Below are positions 1 through 9,500 of a stretch of 43,024 nucleotides of DNA, piece by piece (the stretch's first letter is position 1; each line of letters opens with the position of its first letter). The DNA comes from an uncultured Spirochaetales bacterium. GTDB lineage: Bacteria; Spirochaetota; Spirochaetia; Sphaerochaetales; Sphaerochaetaceae. Location of the stretch: contig CASDRY010000007.1 in NCBI GenBank assembly GCA_949283235.1, positions 1 through 43,024 on the forward strand. The letters run 5' to 3'. The notes under the pieces were generated by a model, which was not told where the DNA came from, searched no databases, and saw nothing but the letters and a program-made list of their open reading frames with translations. The translations under genes were made by a program, and so were the position numbers.

Positions 1-281
1 AAAGTTAAACCAAACGTTAAAAACAATTTTATTAAAAAATTTTTTAACATTTTCAGATTAAGAAAAAGATTCTAAAGTAATTTAAAAGGAAGAAAAATGT
101 TCAGTAGTGAACGCTTTCTCTTATCCAGATGTTATTATCTGTCTTGAAGATGAAGCTTCCAGTATCTAGCCTCTGAGCTTTTTCTGCTTATCTGTTATTT
201 TCCAAGCGCAGAATATTCCAATAACAGGAATATTTTAGAGATGCGGACATGGATCAGACTCTTTGCTGTCAATATAGAGCT
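1..281. other. AT-rich intergenic region, no gene seen
   Basis: No convincing reading frame is visible. The first 60 bases are runs of A and T. An 8-bp perfect inverted repeat (AATATTCC at 212-219, GGAATATT at 227-234, 7-nt loop) lies just past the stop of the leftward IclR gene. It has no T-tract on the minus strand, so it is a poor intrinsic terminator. It could be an operator or chance in AT-rich DNA. Confidence 0.4.
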
Positions 282-1055
282 TCATTTCTCTGGTATATAC
301 CCCAATACCTTTGAGAGCTCGCTTGTTGTTTCTTTTATCTTCTCTGCAGTTTCGAGAAAGCTTTCCTGATTAAAGCGGAACATAGGCCAGGAGACAGACA
401 TCGCTGCAATTATTTTTCCTGTGTAATCCCTGACAGGGGCACCGATGCAGAAGACATTTTCCTCATGCTCCTCATCATCAATGGCCCATCCTCTCTTTCT
501 GGTTCTCTCAAGTTCTTCTTTCAGAGCATGATGAGTTCTTATTGATTTAGGTGTGAATGGTTTTAATGGGTTAGTCCTGAAATAATCCTCAAGTTCTTTC
601 TCTGTCATATCAGAGAGGAATATCTTCCCGATAGCTGTGCAGTATAGTGGGATAACCTTTCCTACGCGAGAGTACATTCTGAGCGTGTAGCTTGATTCCT
701 CTTTCAGCACATATACAGCATTGTCACCTTCGAGAATACCCATATGCACAGTCTCACCAAGATCCTGACAGAGTTTCTTTGCAAATGGTTTTGCTGTGTT
801 TATAAGGTCCATGTGCTTCAAGGATCTGGAGCCGACTGAGAACATCTTCAGAGTAAGATGATACATGTCAGCTCCATCTCTATGCACATATCCCAGGCTT
901 ATAAGGGTGGAGAGAAAACGAAGAAGCGTTGCTTTTGGAAGCTCTGTCGTTCTTGAAAGATTTTCTAGATTGATTCCCTCAACTTCTGAAAGTGCTTCAA
1001 GAATCGATATAGTACGCATTACTGCGCTCATTTGCTTTTCGTCTTCTCTTCCCAT
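282..1055 (-). CDS. IclR family transcriptional regulator
   Basis: A 257-residue one-domain-pair regulator. Residues about 10-70 form the winged helix-turn-helix (a recognisable LENLSRTTELPKATLLRFL segment) and residues about 75-255 form the IclR effector domain (YCTAIGKIFLS, then CIGAPVRDYTGKIIAAMSVS). The family binds small carbon-source metabolites and often represses sugar-acid genes; KdgR, which senses 2-keto-3-deoxygluconate, is the obvious model. It is the last gene of the hexuronate operon, 4 bases after uxaC, so a pathway-specific role is likely (inference). The ATG at 1055 has GAGGG about 9 bases upstream. An in-frame ATG eight codons later is an alternative start. The ligand cannot be read from the sequence. 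Confidence 0.9.
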   Translation of the reverse strand: MGREDEKQMSAVMRTISILEALSEVEGINLENLSRTTELPKATLLRFLSTLISLGYVHRDGADMYHLTLKMFSVGSRSLKHMDLINTAKPFAKKLCQDLGETVHMGILEGDNAVYVLKEESSYTLRMYSRVGKVIPLYCTAIGKIFLSDMTEKELEDYFRTNPLKPFTPKSIRTHHALKEELERTRKRGWAIDDEEHEENVFCIGAPVRDYTGKIIAAMSVSWPMFRFNQESFLETAEKIKETTSELSKVLGYIPEK

Positions 1056-1059
1056 TTAA

Positions 1060-2463
1060 TCAGCCCTCGAAATATCTCTGTGCGTTGTTGAAGGAAATGT
1101 TGCTTACGATTTCTCCGAGCATCTCTGGATCAGCTGGAATTTCTCCATTGTCAGCCCATCCTCCGATTACATTGCAGAGTATCCTTCTGAAATACTCATG
1201 TCTTGAGTAGGAGAGGAAGGATCTTGAATCTGTAAGCATTCCGATGAAGAGTGGAAGTGCACCAAGATTTGCAAGAGTCTTGATCTGGTCTTCCATTCCA
1301 TCTCTATGATCGCAGAACCACCATGCAGAACCAAGCTGGATTCTTCCTCTGACGCCACCTCCCTGGTAGCATCCCATGAGAGTACCAAGAGAGTAGTAAT
1401 CCTTTGGATTGAGAGAGTAAAGGATAGTCTTAGGAACATCATTTGTATCTGTGAGAGCGGAGAAGAATGTAGCAACACCTGCTGAAAGCTCACTGTCATA
1501 TACAGCATCATATCCTGTATCAGGACCAAGTGCCTTATACATCATAGCGTTGTTGTCTCTGATAGCTGCAAAATGGAGCTGCATAGCAACATTATTCTTT
1601 CTGTAAGCTCTTGCAAGAGCTGAAAGGACAAATGTTCTGTAAGCATCAGCTTCAAGAGCGGATACTTCTGCACCATTCATTCTCTTCTGGAATACTTCAT
1701 TGACCTTTCCTGTCTCCCAGAATGTATGAGGACATGTCATGAGAGCATGGTCAGATGCGCGGCATCCCATCTCAACGAAGAATGCAAGTCTCTTCTCGAG
1801 AGCAGCTACAACATCCTCAGCGCTCTTGATCTCAATTCCAGCTGCCTTGCCAAGCTTTTCGATATACTCCGCAAAGTCTGGCTTATCGATATTGAGAGCT
1901 TTGTCAGGACGGAATGAAGGAATGACCTTTGCAGGGCACTTTCCTTCTTCCCTGATAATCTTATGATACTTCAGATCATCAGCTGGATCATCTGTTGTTC
2001 CAACAGCATAAACCTTGAACTTCTTCATGATTCCGAAGACTGAGAGCTCTGGATTTGATTTGAACTGCTCATTAGCCTCATTGTAGATTTTTTTAGCATT
2101 CTTCCTGTTGAGAACATCGTAAATGCCAAAGTATCTCTGCAGCTCAAGGTGTGTCCAATGATAAAGAGGATTTCCGATAAGATTCTCCATAGTCTCTGCC
2201 CATGCAAGGAACTTGTCATATGGATCTGCGTCTCCTGTGATGAGCTTCTCATCGAAACCGCATGTCCTCATCTGTCTCCACTTGTAGTGATCTCCACCGA
2301 GCCATGCATCTGTTATTGTTGTGAATCTCTTATCCTCTGCGATCTGCTGAGGAATAAGGTGGCAGTGATAGTCGAAAATTGGCATATCAGCTGCATATTC
2401 GTGATAAAGAGTCTTTGCCATCTGGCTTTCAAGCAGAAAGTCCTTTCCCATGAATTCGTTCAT
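1060..2463 (-). CDS. uxaC: glucuronate isomerase
   Basis: 467 residues, close to the 470 usual for UxaC. It interconverts glucuronate with fructuronate and galacturonate with tagaturonate, the first cytoplasmic step of hexuronate use. The N-terminal metal-binding segment FDYHCHLIPQQIAED (residues 30-44, His33 and His35) is typical of this amidohydrolase-superfamily enzyme. Later matches are DDPADDLKYH and, near the C-terminus, DSRSFLSYSRHEYFRRILC. The ATG overlaps the uxaA stop as ATGA, so translation is probably coupled. It sits between uxaA and the IclR regulator. Confidence 0.97.
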   Translation of the reverse strand: MNEFMGKDFLLESQMAKTLYHEYAADMPIFDYHCHLIPQQIAEDKRFTTITDAWLGGDHYKWRQMRTCGFDEKLITGDADPYDKFLAWAETMENLIGNPLYHWTHLELQRYFGIYDVLNRKNAKKIYNEANEQFKSNPELSVFGIMKKFKVYAVGTTDDPADDLKYHKIIREEGKCPAKVIPSFRPDKALNIDKPDFAEYIEKLGKAAGIEIKSAEDVVAALEKRLAFFVEMGCRASDHALMTCPHTFWETGKVNEVFQKRMNGAEVSALEADAYRTFVLSALARAYRKNNVAMQLHFAAIRDNNAMMYKALGPDTGYDAVYDSELSAGVATFFSALTDTNDVPKTILYSLNPKDYYSLGTLMGCYQGGGVRGRIQLGSAWWFCDHRDGMEDQIKTLANLGALPLFIGMLTDSRSFLSYSRHEYFRRILCNVIGGWADNGEIPADPEMLGEIVSNISFNNAQRYFEG

Positions 2464-3974
2464 AATACAACTCCGTCCTTGAAGATTGAGATTTCTGTAT
2501 ATCCATTAATCTCATTTTTAGTGTGAGTCTCACCATTCGCGATGGAAATGATGAGCGTTATAAGATCCTCTGTTACTTTCCTTGGATCATCTGTGAGCAT
2601 TGTGGAAGCATCAAAGTCAATCCAATCCTTCTTGTGCTGGGCAAGATCATGATTTGTTGCAATCTTAACAGTCGGGACAGGGGATCCAAGTGGTGTTCCT
2701 CTTCCTGTCGTGAAGAGAATCATATGAGCTCCTGCTGCGCTCTGTGCTGTTGTGGATACAATATCATTGCCTGGACCGGAGAGAAGATTGAGACCAGTCT
2801 CCTTGATCCTGTCTCCATATCCAAGAACAGCTGTAACAGGCGCCCTTCCTCCCTTCTGGACACAGCCAAGGCTCTTATCCTCGAGCGTAGAGATTCCACC
2901 TGCCTTGTTCCCAGGAGAAGGATTCTCGTAGACAACCTGTCCATGAGAAGTGAAGTAATGCTTGAAATCCTGGATAAGCTTTACAGTCTCATTGTAAACA
3001 TCCTCGTTTATGCAGCGATTCATCAGAACCTGTTCCGCACCGAACATCTCCGGAACTTCTGTGAGGATTCCTGTTCCTCCCATTGCTGTAAGTTCATTGC
3101 AGAATCTGCCAACAAGAGGATTTGCTGTGATTCCTGAAAGTCCATCCGAGCCGCCGCATTTGAAGCCGACAATGAGTTTTGACATAGGAACAGCTTCTCT
3201 CTTGTCCTTCTTCATTGCTTCAGCAATCTCAGAAAGAAGACGCTTTCCATCTGCAACCTCATCCTCTGACTCCTGGCAGATTAGGAATTTCACTCTCTCT
3301 GGATTTACTTCACCTACAAGCTCCTTGAATGAATCCATTGTGTTGTTCTCACAGCCAAGACCTATTACGAGAACACCACCTGCATTGGGATGATGAACGA
3401 GATCTGCAAGAATCTTCCTTGTGTTCTCATGATCATCTCCAAGCTGGGAGCAACCGAATGGATGGGTATATGCATGAACTCCGTCTTCCAGTCCAAGATT
3501 CTCATTTCCCCAGCTTTCAAGCTGCATTGAAATCCTGTTTACACAGCCTACAGTCGGGATAATCCAGAGCGAATTCCTGATTCCGATAGCACCATTTTCC
3601 CTGACATATGCCTTGATGGTTGGAACATGATCCTTCCATCTGAGCTTATCAGCTTCAGCTTCCAGCTTTGCTTCCTCTGCTGTCGCTTTGTCGTAGTGGT
3701 ACTCCGCATTCTCATTCAGAAGCGTATGGATATTGAAGGCATGAACATGAGAACCTTTCTTGATATCCTCTTTTGCAGCTCCGATAGGGTAGCCGTATTT
3801 GATTACGCTCTCATCTTTCTTGATATCAGAAAGAGCTACCTTGTGACCTGCCGGAATGTCGGAGAAGACGGTGAATGTTTCACCGTCAACTGTAACGACA
3901 TCGCCCTTCATCAGAGGCTTGATTGCTACTGCGACATTGTCGCGATTGTTAATTCGGATAAGATTGCTAGCCAT
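2460..3974 (-). CDS. uxaA: altronate dehydratase
   Basis: 504 residues from the ATG at 3974, matching full-length UxaA. It dehydrates D-altronate to 2-keto-3-deoxygluconate in the cytoplasm. Residues about 1-90 are the SAF-like N-terminal domain; the remainder is the large catalytic domain with VIGLGCENN, GFKCGGSDGLSGI and LLSGPGNDIVSTT. The frame stays open to a TTG at 3995, but the ATG at 3974 has GAGGAG immediately upstream and lies 7 bases after the uxaB stop, so it is the better start. Together with uxaB and uxaC it completes galacturonate to KDG. KDG kinase and KDPG aldolase are not in the window. Confidence 0.96.
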   Translation of the reverse strand: MASNLIRINNRDNVAVAIKPLMKGDVVTVDGETFTVFSDIPAGHKVALSDIKKDESVIKYGYPIGAAKEDIKKGSHVHAFNIHTLLNENAEYHYDKATAEEAKLEAEADKLRWKDHVPTIKAYVRENGAIGIRNSLWIIPTVGCVNRISMQLESWGNENLGLEDGVHAYTHPFGCSQLGDDHENTRKILADLVHHPNAGGVLVIGLGCENNTMDSFKELVGEVNPERVKFLICQESEDEVADGKRLLSEIAEAMKKDKREAVPMSKLIVGFKCGGSDGLSGITANPLVGRFCNELTAMGGTGILTEVPEMFGAEQVLMNRCINEDVYNETVKLIQDFKHYFTSHGQVVYENPSPGNKAGGISTLEDKSLGCVQKGGRAPVTAVLGYGDRIKETGLNLLSGPGNDIVSTTAQSAAGAHMILFTTGRGTPLGSPVPTVKIATNHDLAQHKKDWIDFDASTMLTDDPRKVTEDLITLIISIANGETHTKNEINGYTEISIFKDGVVL

Positions 3975-3981
3975 TTTCTCC

Positions 3982-5460
3982 TCAGATTCTCTCAATAGCC
4001 TTTGTCATACCATCTGTCCAGATGCTTTCGAGATAGCCCTTGATCTTCTCTTCAAGTCCTGGAACTGCTGTGAGATCCTCTCCCCACCATGAAGTATCTG
4101 AAAGAACACTCTTGGAAAGAGCTGCTGCCTTCTCGCTTACAGATGCGTAGCTTGCGCTGTAAAGCTTCTGGAACTTCTCAAGAACTTCAGGGCTATCCTG
4201 GATGAGATATTTCTCTCCATTTCTTGAACCCTTGAGAGCTGTTCCCTCATACTCTGTTCCCTCGTAGAAGGAGATGAGAGCAGCAAGGGAGAAGGAGAGG
4301 ACATCAGGAAGCTTCCCTTCCTTCTTATAGTATCCGAGAAGTGATGGAAGATCCCTTGTCTTGAACTTTGAAACGCTGTTGAGAGAGATGGAAAGGAGAA
4401 GGTGAACGATATATGGATTAGCAAAACGCTCCAGAACATCTCCTGCATACTCCTCAAGCTGCTTCTTGTCTCCATCCATCGATGGGATGATTTCCTCGAA
4501 AAGACCTCTCTTAGCCATTGGGAAGATAAGAGGACTCTTGATGCATTCCTCCACAGTATTGAGACCTGTCTGGTATGCTGCAAGAACCATCATTGTATGT
4601 GTGCCATTGAGAATTCTGACCTTTCTTGTGCGGTAGAAGGACATATCATCAGTCCAGATTACATTCACGCCGGCCTTTGCTGTAGGAAGCTCATCTTCAT
4701 GTGTCTTTCCATGGCACTCGATAACCCAGAGAAGGAAGATTTCTGCGCTGTCGAGAAGATTATCCTGATAACCAAGCTTCTCGCAGATAGCCTCAGCTTC
4801 TGCTCTCGGATAACCAGGAACGATTCTATCAACAAGGCTGTTGCAGAAATCACAAGCTGTGTCGAGCCAAGTCATGAAGCCATCTTCAAGACCCCATTCC
4901 TCTGCATACTGCTTTACGATTCTCTTGAGGTTATCTCCATTCTTGTCGATAAGCTCACAAGGAATAGCGATGATGCCCTTATCCTGAGCGCCATTAAATG
5001 CCTTATAACGATGGTAGAGGAAAGCACAGACCTTGCCAGGATATGACACCTGAGGCTTGTCGTCGAGCTTATCTCCTTCATGATAAGCAATGCCAGCTTC
5101 TGTTGTGTTGGAAATTATGAATCTCAGGTCTGGATTCTCAGCCTGCTTCATGTACTCGTCATATTCTGTATACGGATTGATACAGCCCTTTACGCTTGTT
5201 ACCTTCCTGAACTCCTCGACTGGCTTTCCGTTCTGGACACCGCGGAGAACAGTTGTATAGACACCGTTCTGGCTGTTGATCATCTCTCCCATACCAGCCT
5301 TCAGTGGCTGGACCATCATGACATCTCCATTGAAATCACCCTTCTCATTGAGAAGATCCACAATCCAATCAACGAAAGCGCGAAGGAAATTTCCTTCTCC
5401 GAACTGGAGTATCCTTACGGGACGCTCTTTCTTGCTGACTGTTTCACTGACATTCTTCAT
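3982..5460 (-). CDS. uxaB: tagaturonate reductase (altronate oxidoreductase)
   Basis: 492 residues, the usual UxaB length, in the long-chain mannitol dehydrogenase family. It reduces tagaturonate to altronate with NADH. The N-terminal nucleotide-binding region reads ILQFGEGNFLRAFVDWIVD (residues 18-36), followed by FIISNTTEAGIAY and, in the catalytic half, RKVRILNGTHTMMVLAAYQTG, the conserved K-x2-LNG-H element of this family. GGAGAG lies 6 bases before the ATG, which overlaps the transporter stop as ATGA. Fructuronate reductase UxuB is a relative, but the uxaA/uxaC neighbours favour UxaB. Confidence 0.95.
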   Translation of the reverse strand: MKNVSETVSKKERPVRILQFGEGNFLRAFVDWIVDLLNEKGDFNGDVMMVQPLKAGMGEMINSQNGVYTTVLRGVQNGKPVEEFRKVTSVKGCINPYTEYDEYMKQAENPDLRFIISNTTEAGIAYHEGDKLDDKPQVSYPGKVCAFLYHRYKAFNGAQDKGIIAIPCELIDKNGDNLKRIVKQYAEEWGLEDGFMTWLDTACDFCNSLVDRIVPGYPRAEAEAICEKLGYQDNLLDSAEIFLLWVIECHGKTHEDELPTAKAGVNVIWTDDMSFYRTRKVRILNGTHTMMVLAAYQTGLNTVEECIKSPLIFPMAKRGLFEEIIPSMDGDKKQLEEYAGDVLERFANPYIVHLLLSISLNSVSKFKTRDLPSLLGYYKKEGKLPDVLSFSLAALISFYEGTEYEGTALKGSRNGEKYLIQDSPEVLEKFQKLYSASYASVSEKAAALSKSVLSDTSWWGEDLTAVPGLEEKIKGYLESIWTDGMTKAIERI

Positions 5461-6464
5461 GTATAGCTCTCCTTTCCATATGAAATCTTTATATCATTCT
5501 TCAGCTTCGTGCCGAAGAGAAAATGCGATGTTGCAGCGGCTGCTGATTGCTGGAATACGATTCCAGATATAACCGGTATAACCGATTCGGGAGGAAAGAA
5601 ATTTATCGCAATCACCATTGCTGCTGATATATTCCTCATTCCCGAGGCAAATACTACAGATACTGAATCCTCCCTTGTTAGGCTGAAAAGCCTTGTTACC
5701 ATATATGATAATCCAAAGCCCGCTATCGTGAATATAAGAGCCATGATGAATGGAGGAAAATAATCGAGGGTTGCGTTATCGATCAGGTAGGAAGCTATCT
5801 GACTTGTATTGATGATGATTACAAAAAGAAGCGCGAGCTTTGTGAAAGGCCTCAGCGAAGGGGAGAGGTGCTCTGTGCATTTTCCCTTGGTGATGAAGTT
5901 GACAGCTATTCCGATAACCGAGGGAATCACAACCATCATCAAAAGAGAGAGCATCATGCCTTTTGTGTCTATCACGATATCGCTTCCTCCAAGAAATTTA
6001 ACTGTAAGTGGTGTTGTGATAGGTGCAAGTAGCGTTCCTATTATAAGAAGAGTCAATGACAGCGCGCCATTTCCATCGTATATTCCGGACCAGACACAGG
6101 CGGCTACAGCGGTTGGTATTGAATACAGTAGCACAAAACCAAGAATTATCTCTGGTTTGTCTTTAAAAAGCAGGGAAGAGGCTATCGTTGCAAGTACGGG
6201 AATGGTTATATATGAAAGGAGTATAAAGATGAGAATAGGCTTGGGCTCTCTTATGACTTTCCCAAAATCCCTTACAGAAACTCCCATACCATTTACAAGC
6301 GTCAGGAAGGCGAAAAGCCAGGTGACCCATGGTTTGAGGGAAATGAACGCAGATGCGAAAAGAAGACCAATGATAACCCCTGTAGGAGTCAGCACTGGCA
6401 TGAAGCGTTCGAAATAGCTGTTTGCTTTCCTTAAAACTGCTTCCGCATCCTGAAATCGGAACAT
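5457..6464 (-). CDS. bile acid:sodium symporter (BASS) family transporter, probable hexuronate uptake
   Basis: 335 residues and almost entirely hydrophobic, with about 9-10 predicted membrane helices after a short basic N-terminus. The segment YSIPTAVAACVWSGIYDGNG and the later GMRNISAAMVIAINFFPPES resemble the two discontinuous core helices of the SBF/BASS fold, which use sodium to drive uptake of organic anions. It is the first gene of the uronate operon and overlaps uxaB by the ATGA junction, so a uronate or oligouronate anion is the most economical substrate (inference). Known hexuronate carriers are mostly ExuT/MFS or TRAP types, so this assignment would be unusual. No Shine-Dalgarno is visible before the ATG. 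Confidence 0.75.
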   Translation of the reverse strand: MFRFQDAEAVLRKANSYFERFMPVLTPTGVIIGLLFASAFISLKPWVTWLFAFLTLVNGMGVSVRDFGKVIREPKPILIFILLSYITIPVLATIASSLLFKDKPEIILGFVLLYSIPTAVAACVWSGIYDGNGALSLTLLIIGTLLAPITTPLTVKFLGGSDIVIDTKGMMLSLLMMVVIPSVIGIAVNFITKGKCTEHLSPSLRPFTKLALLFVIIINTSQIASYLIDNATLDYFPPFIMALIFTIAGFGLSYMVTRLFSLTREDSVSVVFASGMRNISAAMVIAINFFPPESVIPVISGIVFQQSAAAATSHFLFGTKLKNDIKISYGKESYT

Positions 6465-6470
6465 AGTTTC

Positions 6471-6498
6471 AGTTTATACGTTCTTGCTATTATGTCAA
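6471..6498 (-). promoter_or_regulatory. candidate promoter of the hexuronate operon
   Basis: On the minus strand, TTGACA (6493-6498) is followed after 16 bases by TAAACT (6471-6476). The predicted start falls at or beside the A of the transporter ATG at 6464, giving a leaderless message. A TATAAA box overlaps the same area at a shorter 14-base spacing. The 88-bp divergent region is shared with the large AraC-type regulator, which may act here. Confidence 0.4.
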
Positions 6499-6552
6499 AC
6501 AGAAAGAGGTGAAGAGATGGGATAATACCCAGCTCTGTGTTATCATTGAGGC

Positions 6553-9500
6553 ATGGGTAGGAAGACGGGGCTTCTGCTTGCAAATATCTATCAAGGAGCA
6601 AGCAGGGCAATGTGGAGGTATGCTGTTGCGCTTTCTGAAGAGCATCCTGATGATTCCCTGATTATCTTCCCTGGTGGAAGGATAGGATTCCTGGGTTCTA
6701 GCGAGTACCTCAGAAACAGCATCTATGATCTTGTTGATAGCTCCTCGATTGATGGTGCCCTTATCTGGTCGTCTTCCCTCGTTGGCGCTGAGAGCGCTGA
6801 AAGTATTTCGTCCTTTGTGAGAGGTATTGCCAAACACCTTCCAGTAGTTTCTATGTGCATGACCATTCCTGGAATCACATCGGTTAACTTTGATGCATAT
6901 ACAGGAACATATAGCGCTGTGAAGCATTTCATAGAGGTGCACGGTGCAAGGAAAATAGCATTCATAAGAGGGCCTGCAAGCCATATGAGTGCGGAGGCAA
7001 GGTATAATGCTTATCTAGATGCGCTCCGAGATTCCGGAATTGAAATCAATGAGGGTCTTATTACATCTCCTCGTCCATGGGGTGAGGGGGCGGCAGCGGC
7101 AAGGGAGCTCCTGGATGAAAGAAAACTCAAAGCTGGAGATGATTTCACCGCTGTAGTTGCAGCTTCTGATCTTCTTGTTCTTGGAGCTGAACCTGTTTTC
7201 AGGGAACATGGGGTATCAATACCGGATGATATAGGAATTTCCGGTTTCAATGACAATGAGGAGAACCAGCTTCTCGATGTCGAACTTACAACTGTACGCA
7301 TGCCGATAAGAAGAATCCTGGAAACTTCATACTCCCTTCTTTCTGAAGTGGAATATGGGGAGGGGTCGAAGGATCTTTCCGTGCTTCTTCCTTCCGCATT
7401 TCTTATCAGGCGTTCTTGTGGTTGTGATGACAGCCTTGGCGGAATTGAGAAGGCAAGGGAGAGTATAAAGGATTTCGAATCACTTAAGAGTTTTCTCAAG
7501 GATAGTACAGGAGATGATGATTCTTATCGCTACCTTATTGATATACTCTCCTTCCTTTACTTCTCTGATGGTGATGATAACGCAAAAATAGCTGAAGCTG
7601 TCTCTGGTTATTTTGAAAGCAGTTCCGATACTAATCTCATCCTCGAAGCAGTGAAATGGTGTGAGGATATTTTTGGACTGAAAGAGAAAAGCTCAGGAAA
7701 AAGGGATTATCTTCTTTCCCGTATAATTCATGGTAGCAGGAAGCAGTATGCTAGGGAGCAGCAGCGGCTTGGAGAGGTTTCCAGGGTGCTCGATACATTC
7801 AAGACTGAGCTTTTAGCGGCTCGTTCATATACCTCTCTCCCTCTGATAATGCAGACAATCTTCCCATCAATAGGCATTCATGGAGCACTGCTGATGCTCT
7901 ATGATGATTTCCAGTATACGAGGATGATCGGAGGATTCTCCAAGGATAAGCTTTACTCAGAGGACATTAGATTTCCTAGGCGTCGCATCATCCCTGAAAC
8001 ACTTGATTCCTTCATGGATAAAGGAACATTCATCGTTGAGCCGCTTTTCTATGACAAGCAGGAGCTTGGTTACATTCTGATTGCTACTGCCTGGTGTGAA
8101 GGTTATGTTCTGGAGGATATAAGGGCATCCTTGTCATCAGCTATAAAGGGAATAAGTCTTACCGAGGTTGCCCAGAAAGCTGCAGAAGCCGCAGAGGAGG
8201 GGGAGAGAAGAGCAGGAGAGTTCTATGCAAGTGTATCTGAAGCTTTGCAGGGACCTCTTTCTGCGATGCATAAGATGCTCTCTTCTTCTGGGAGCTTCCT
8301 GAGAAGCAGGATGGCGGAAGAGGTAAGGAAAGCTGAACACATGCTTTCCCTTTCCCTCGCTGAATTCGGAGAGCTGGATATGGAAAAGCTCCTTGTCCCT
8401 CTTTCTCATTTCGTGTCCTCTATAAAGAATAAGCTTGGAGCTGTTGTGATCTCTCCAGATGATCTTCCTTCTCTGGAGATCGATACTGAACTCATAACTC
8501 AGGTGATTGCCCTTATTGCTGAGACTTCTCCTGTAGTGGAGATTAAGCTTGAGCCTCGCCATGTGAGATTTTTGATTAAAGGAGGAAGTAAACCTTCTTT
8601 GCAGGCCCTTCAGCTTGCAGCGAAAATCGCTGTCCTTCATTCTGGAGAACTTAAAAAAGAAGAGGATGGAGCAGTTCTGACTCTCCCTTATCCTACACTT
8701 TCGGGGCATCAGGGTTCTTCTTCTGATAATGGCCCTGTTGTCTGGCTTTCCAGCGGTGAGGGGATACCCGAAGCCCTTTCAAACCTTCAGGTAATAACAC
8801 TGAGCGAGAATGATGCCTCTTCGATATATAAAATGGATCCTCCTCCGTCTGCCATAGCCTGGAGAAAAGCAAGCAGTTCACGAAGTGGCGCAGCCTTGCT
8901 CCGCCTCCTCAGAAGCCATAGATTATCAAGGTCTCTTCCTTTCATAGCATTTGGTATTGAAGAGAAAGCAGTCTCTCTTTCCGTTGCACTCGAGTGTGAT
9001 CGTTCTGATTCTGACGATTCCGTGATTCTCTTAATGCCTCGTCTTCCTCAGCTTGAGAAAATCCTCTCCGATTTCGGGCGTGTTGAAGATGGTCTTTCAG
9101 AAGAGGAAATACTAACAGCGCTGAAGGGTATCCCACGCCTTATTGTTTTGGATAATACCGATACAGGCCTGATCTCCGCACTCCGGCATTCAAAACGTTT
9201 TTCTGCTGTTCCTGTGCTTATAGTGAAGGATAGCTTTACAGAGAGGGAGATTGATGCAATTGCAGACTCCCCGAATATTATGATAGCCAACTCCGCTGTT
9301 CTTGATTCCTCAGACTTCATTTCCCGTCTTGTCTCGATACTAGGGGGAGGGGAGCTATTACCACCTCTGACGGGAGCCCTTGTGAAGAGAGCGATAGCTT
9401 TCCTTAACAGGCATCTTTCAAAGCAGATACTCAGATGGCAGCTTGCAGAGAGCGTTAATATTAGCGAGGACTATCTGACAAGGATATTCAGGCGTGAAAT

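Noticed and set aside
212..234. Inverted repeat as a terminator for the uronate operon
   Set aside because: The stem is AT-rich and there is no T-tract on the minus strand after it; kept only as a note in the intergenic entry.
2149..2526. 125-residue plus-strand frame antisense to uxaC
   Set aside because: It lies opposite a certain gene, has no ribosome-binding site and no recognisable protein features. Several similar antisense frames across the window are rejected for the same reason.
3975..3995. Seven-codon N-terminal extension of uxaA from a TTG
   Set aside because: The ATG at 3974 has GAGGAG upstream and fits the family N-terminus; the TTG lies inside uxaB.
5457..6464. ACR3-type arsenite exporter
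   Set aside because: The conserved Cys-containing helix of ACR3 is not seen and no ars genes are adjacent; the core motifs fit generic BASS carriers.
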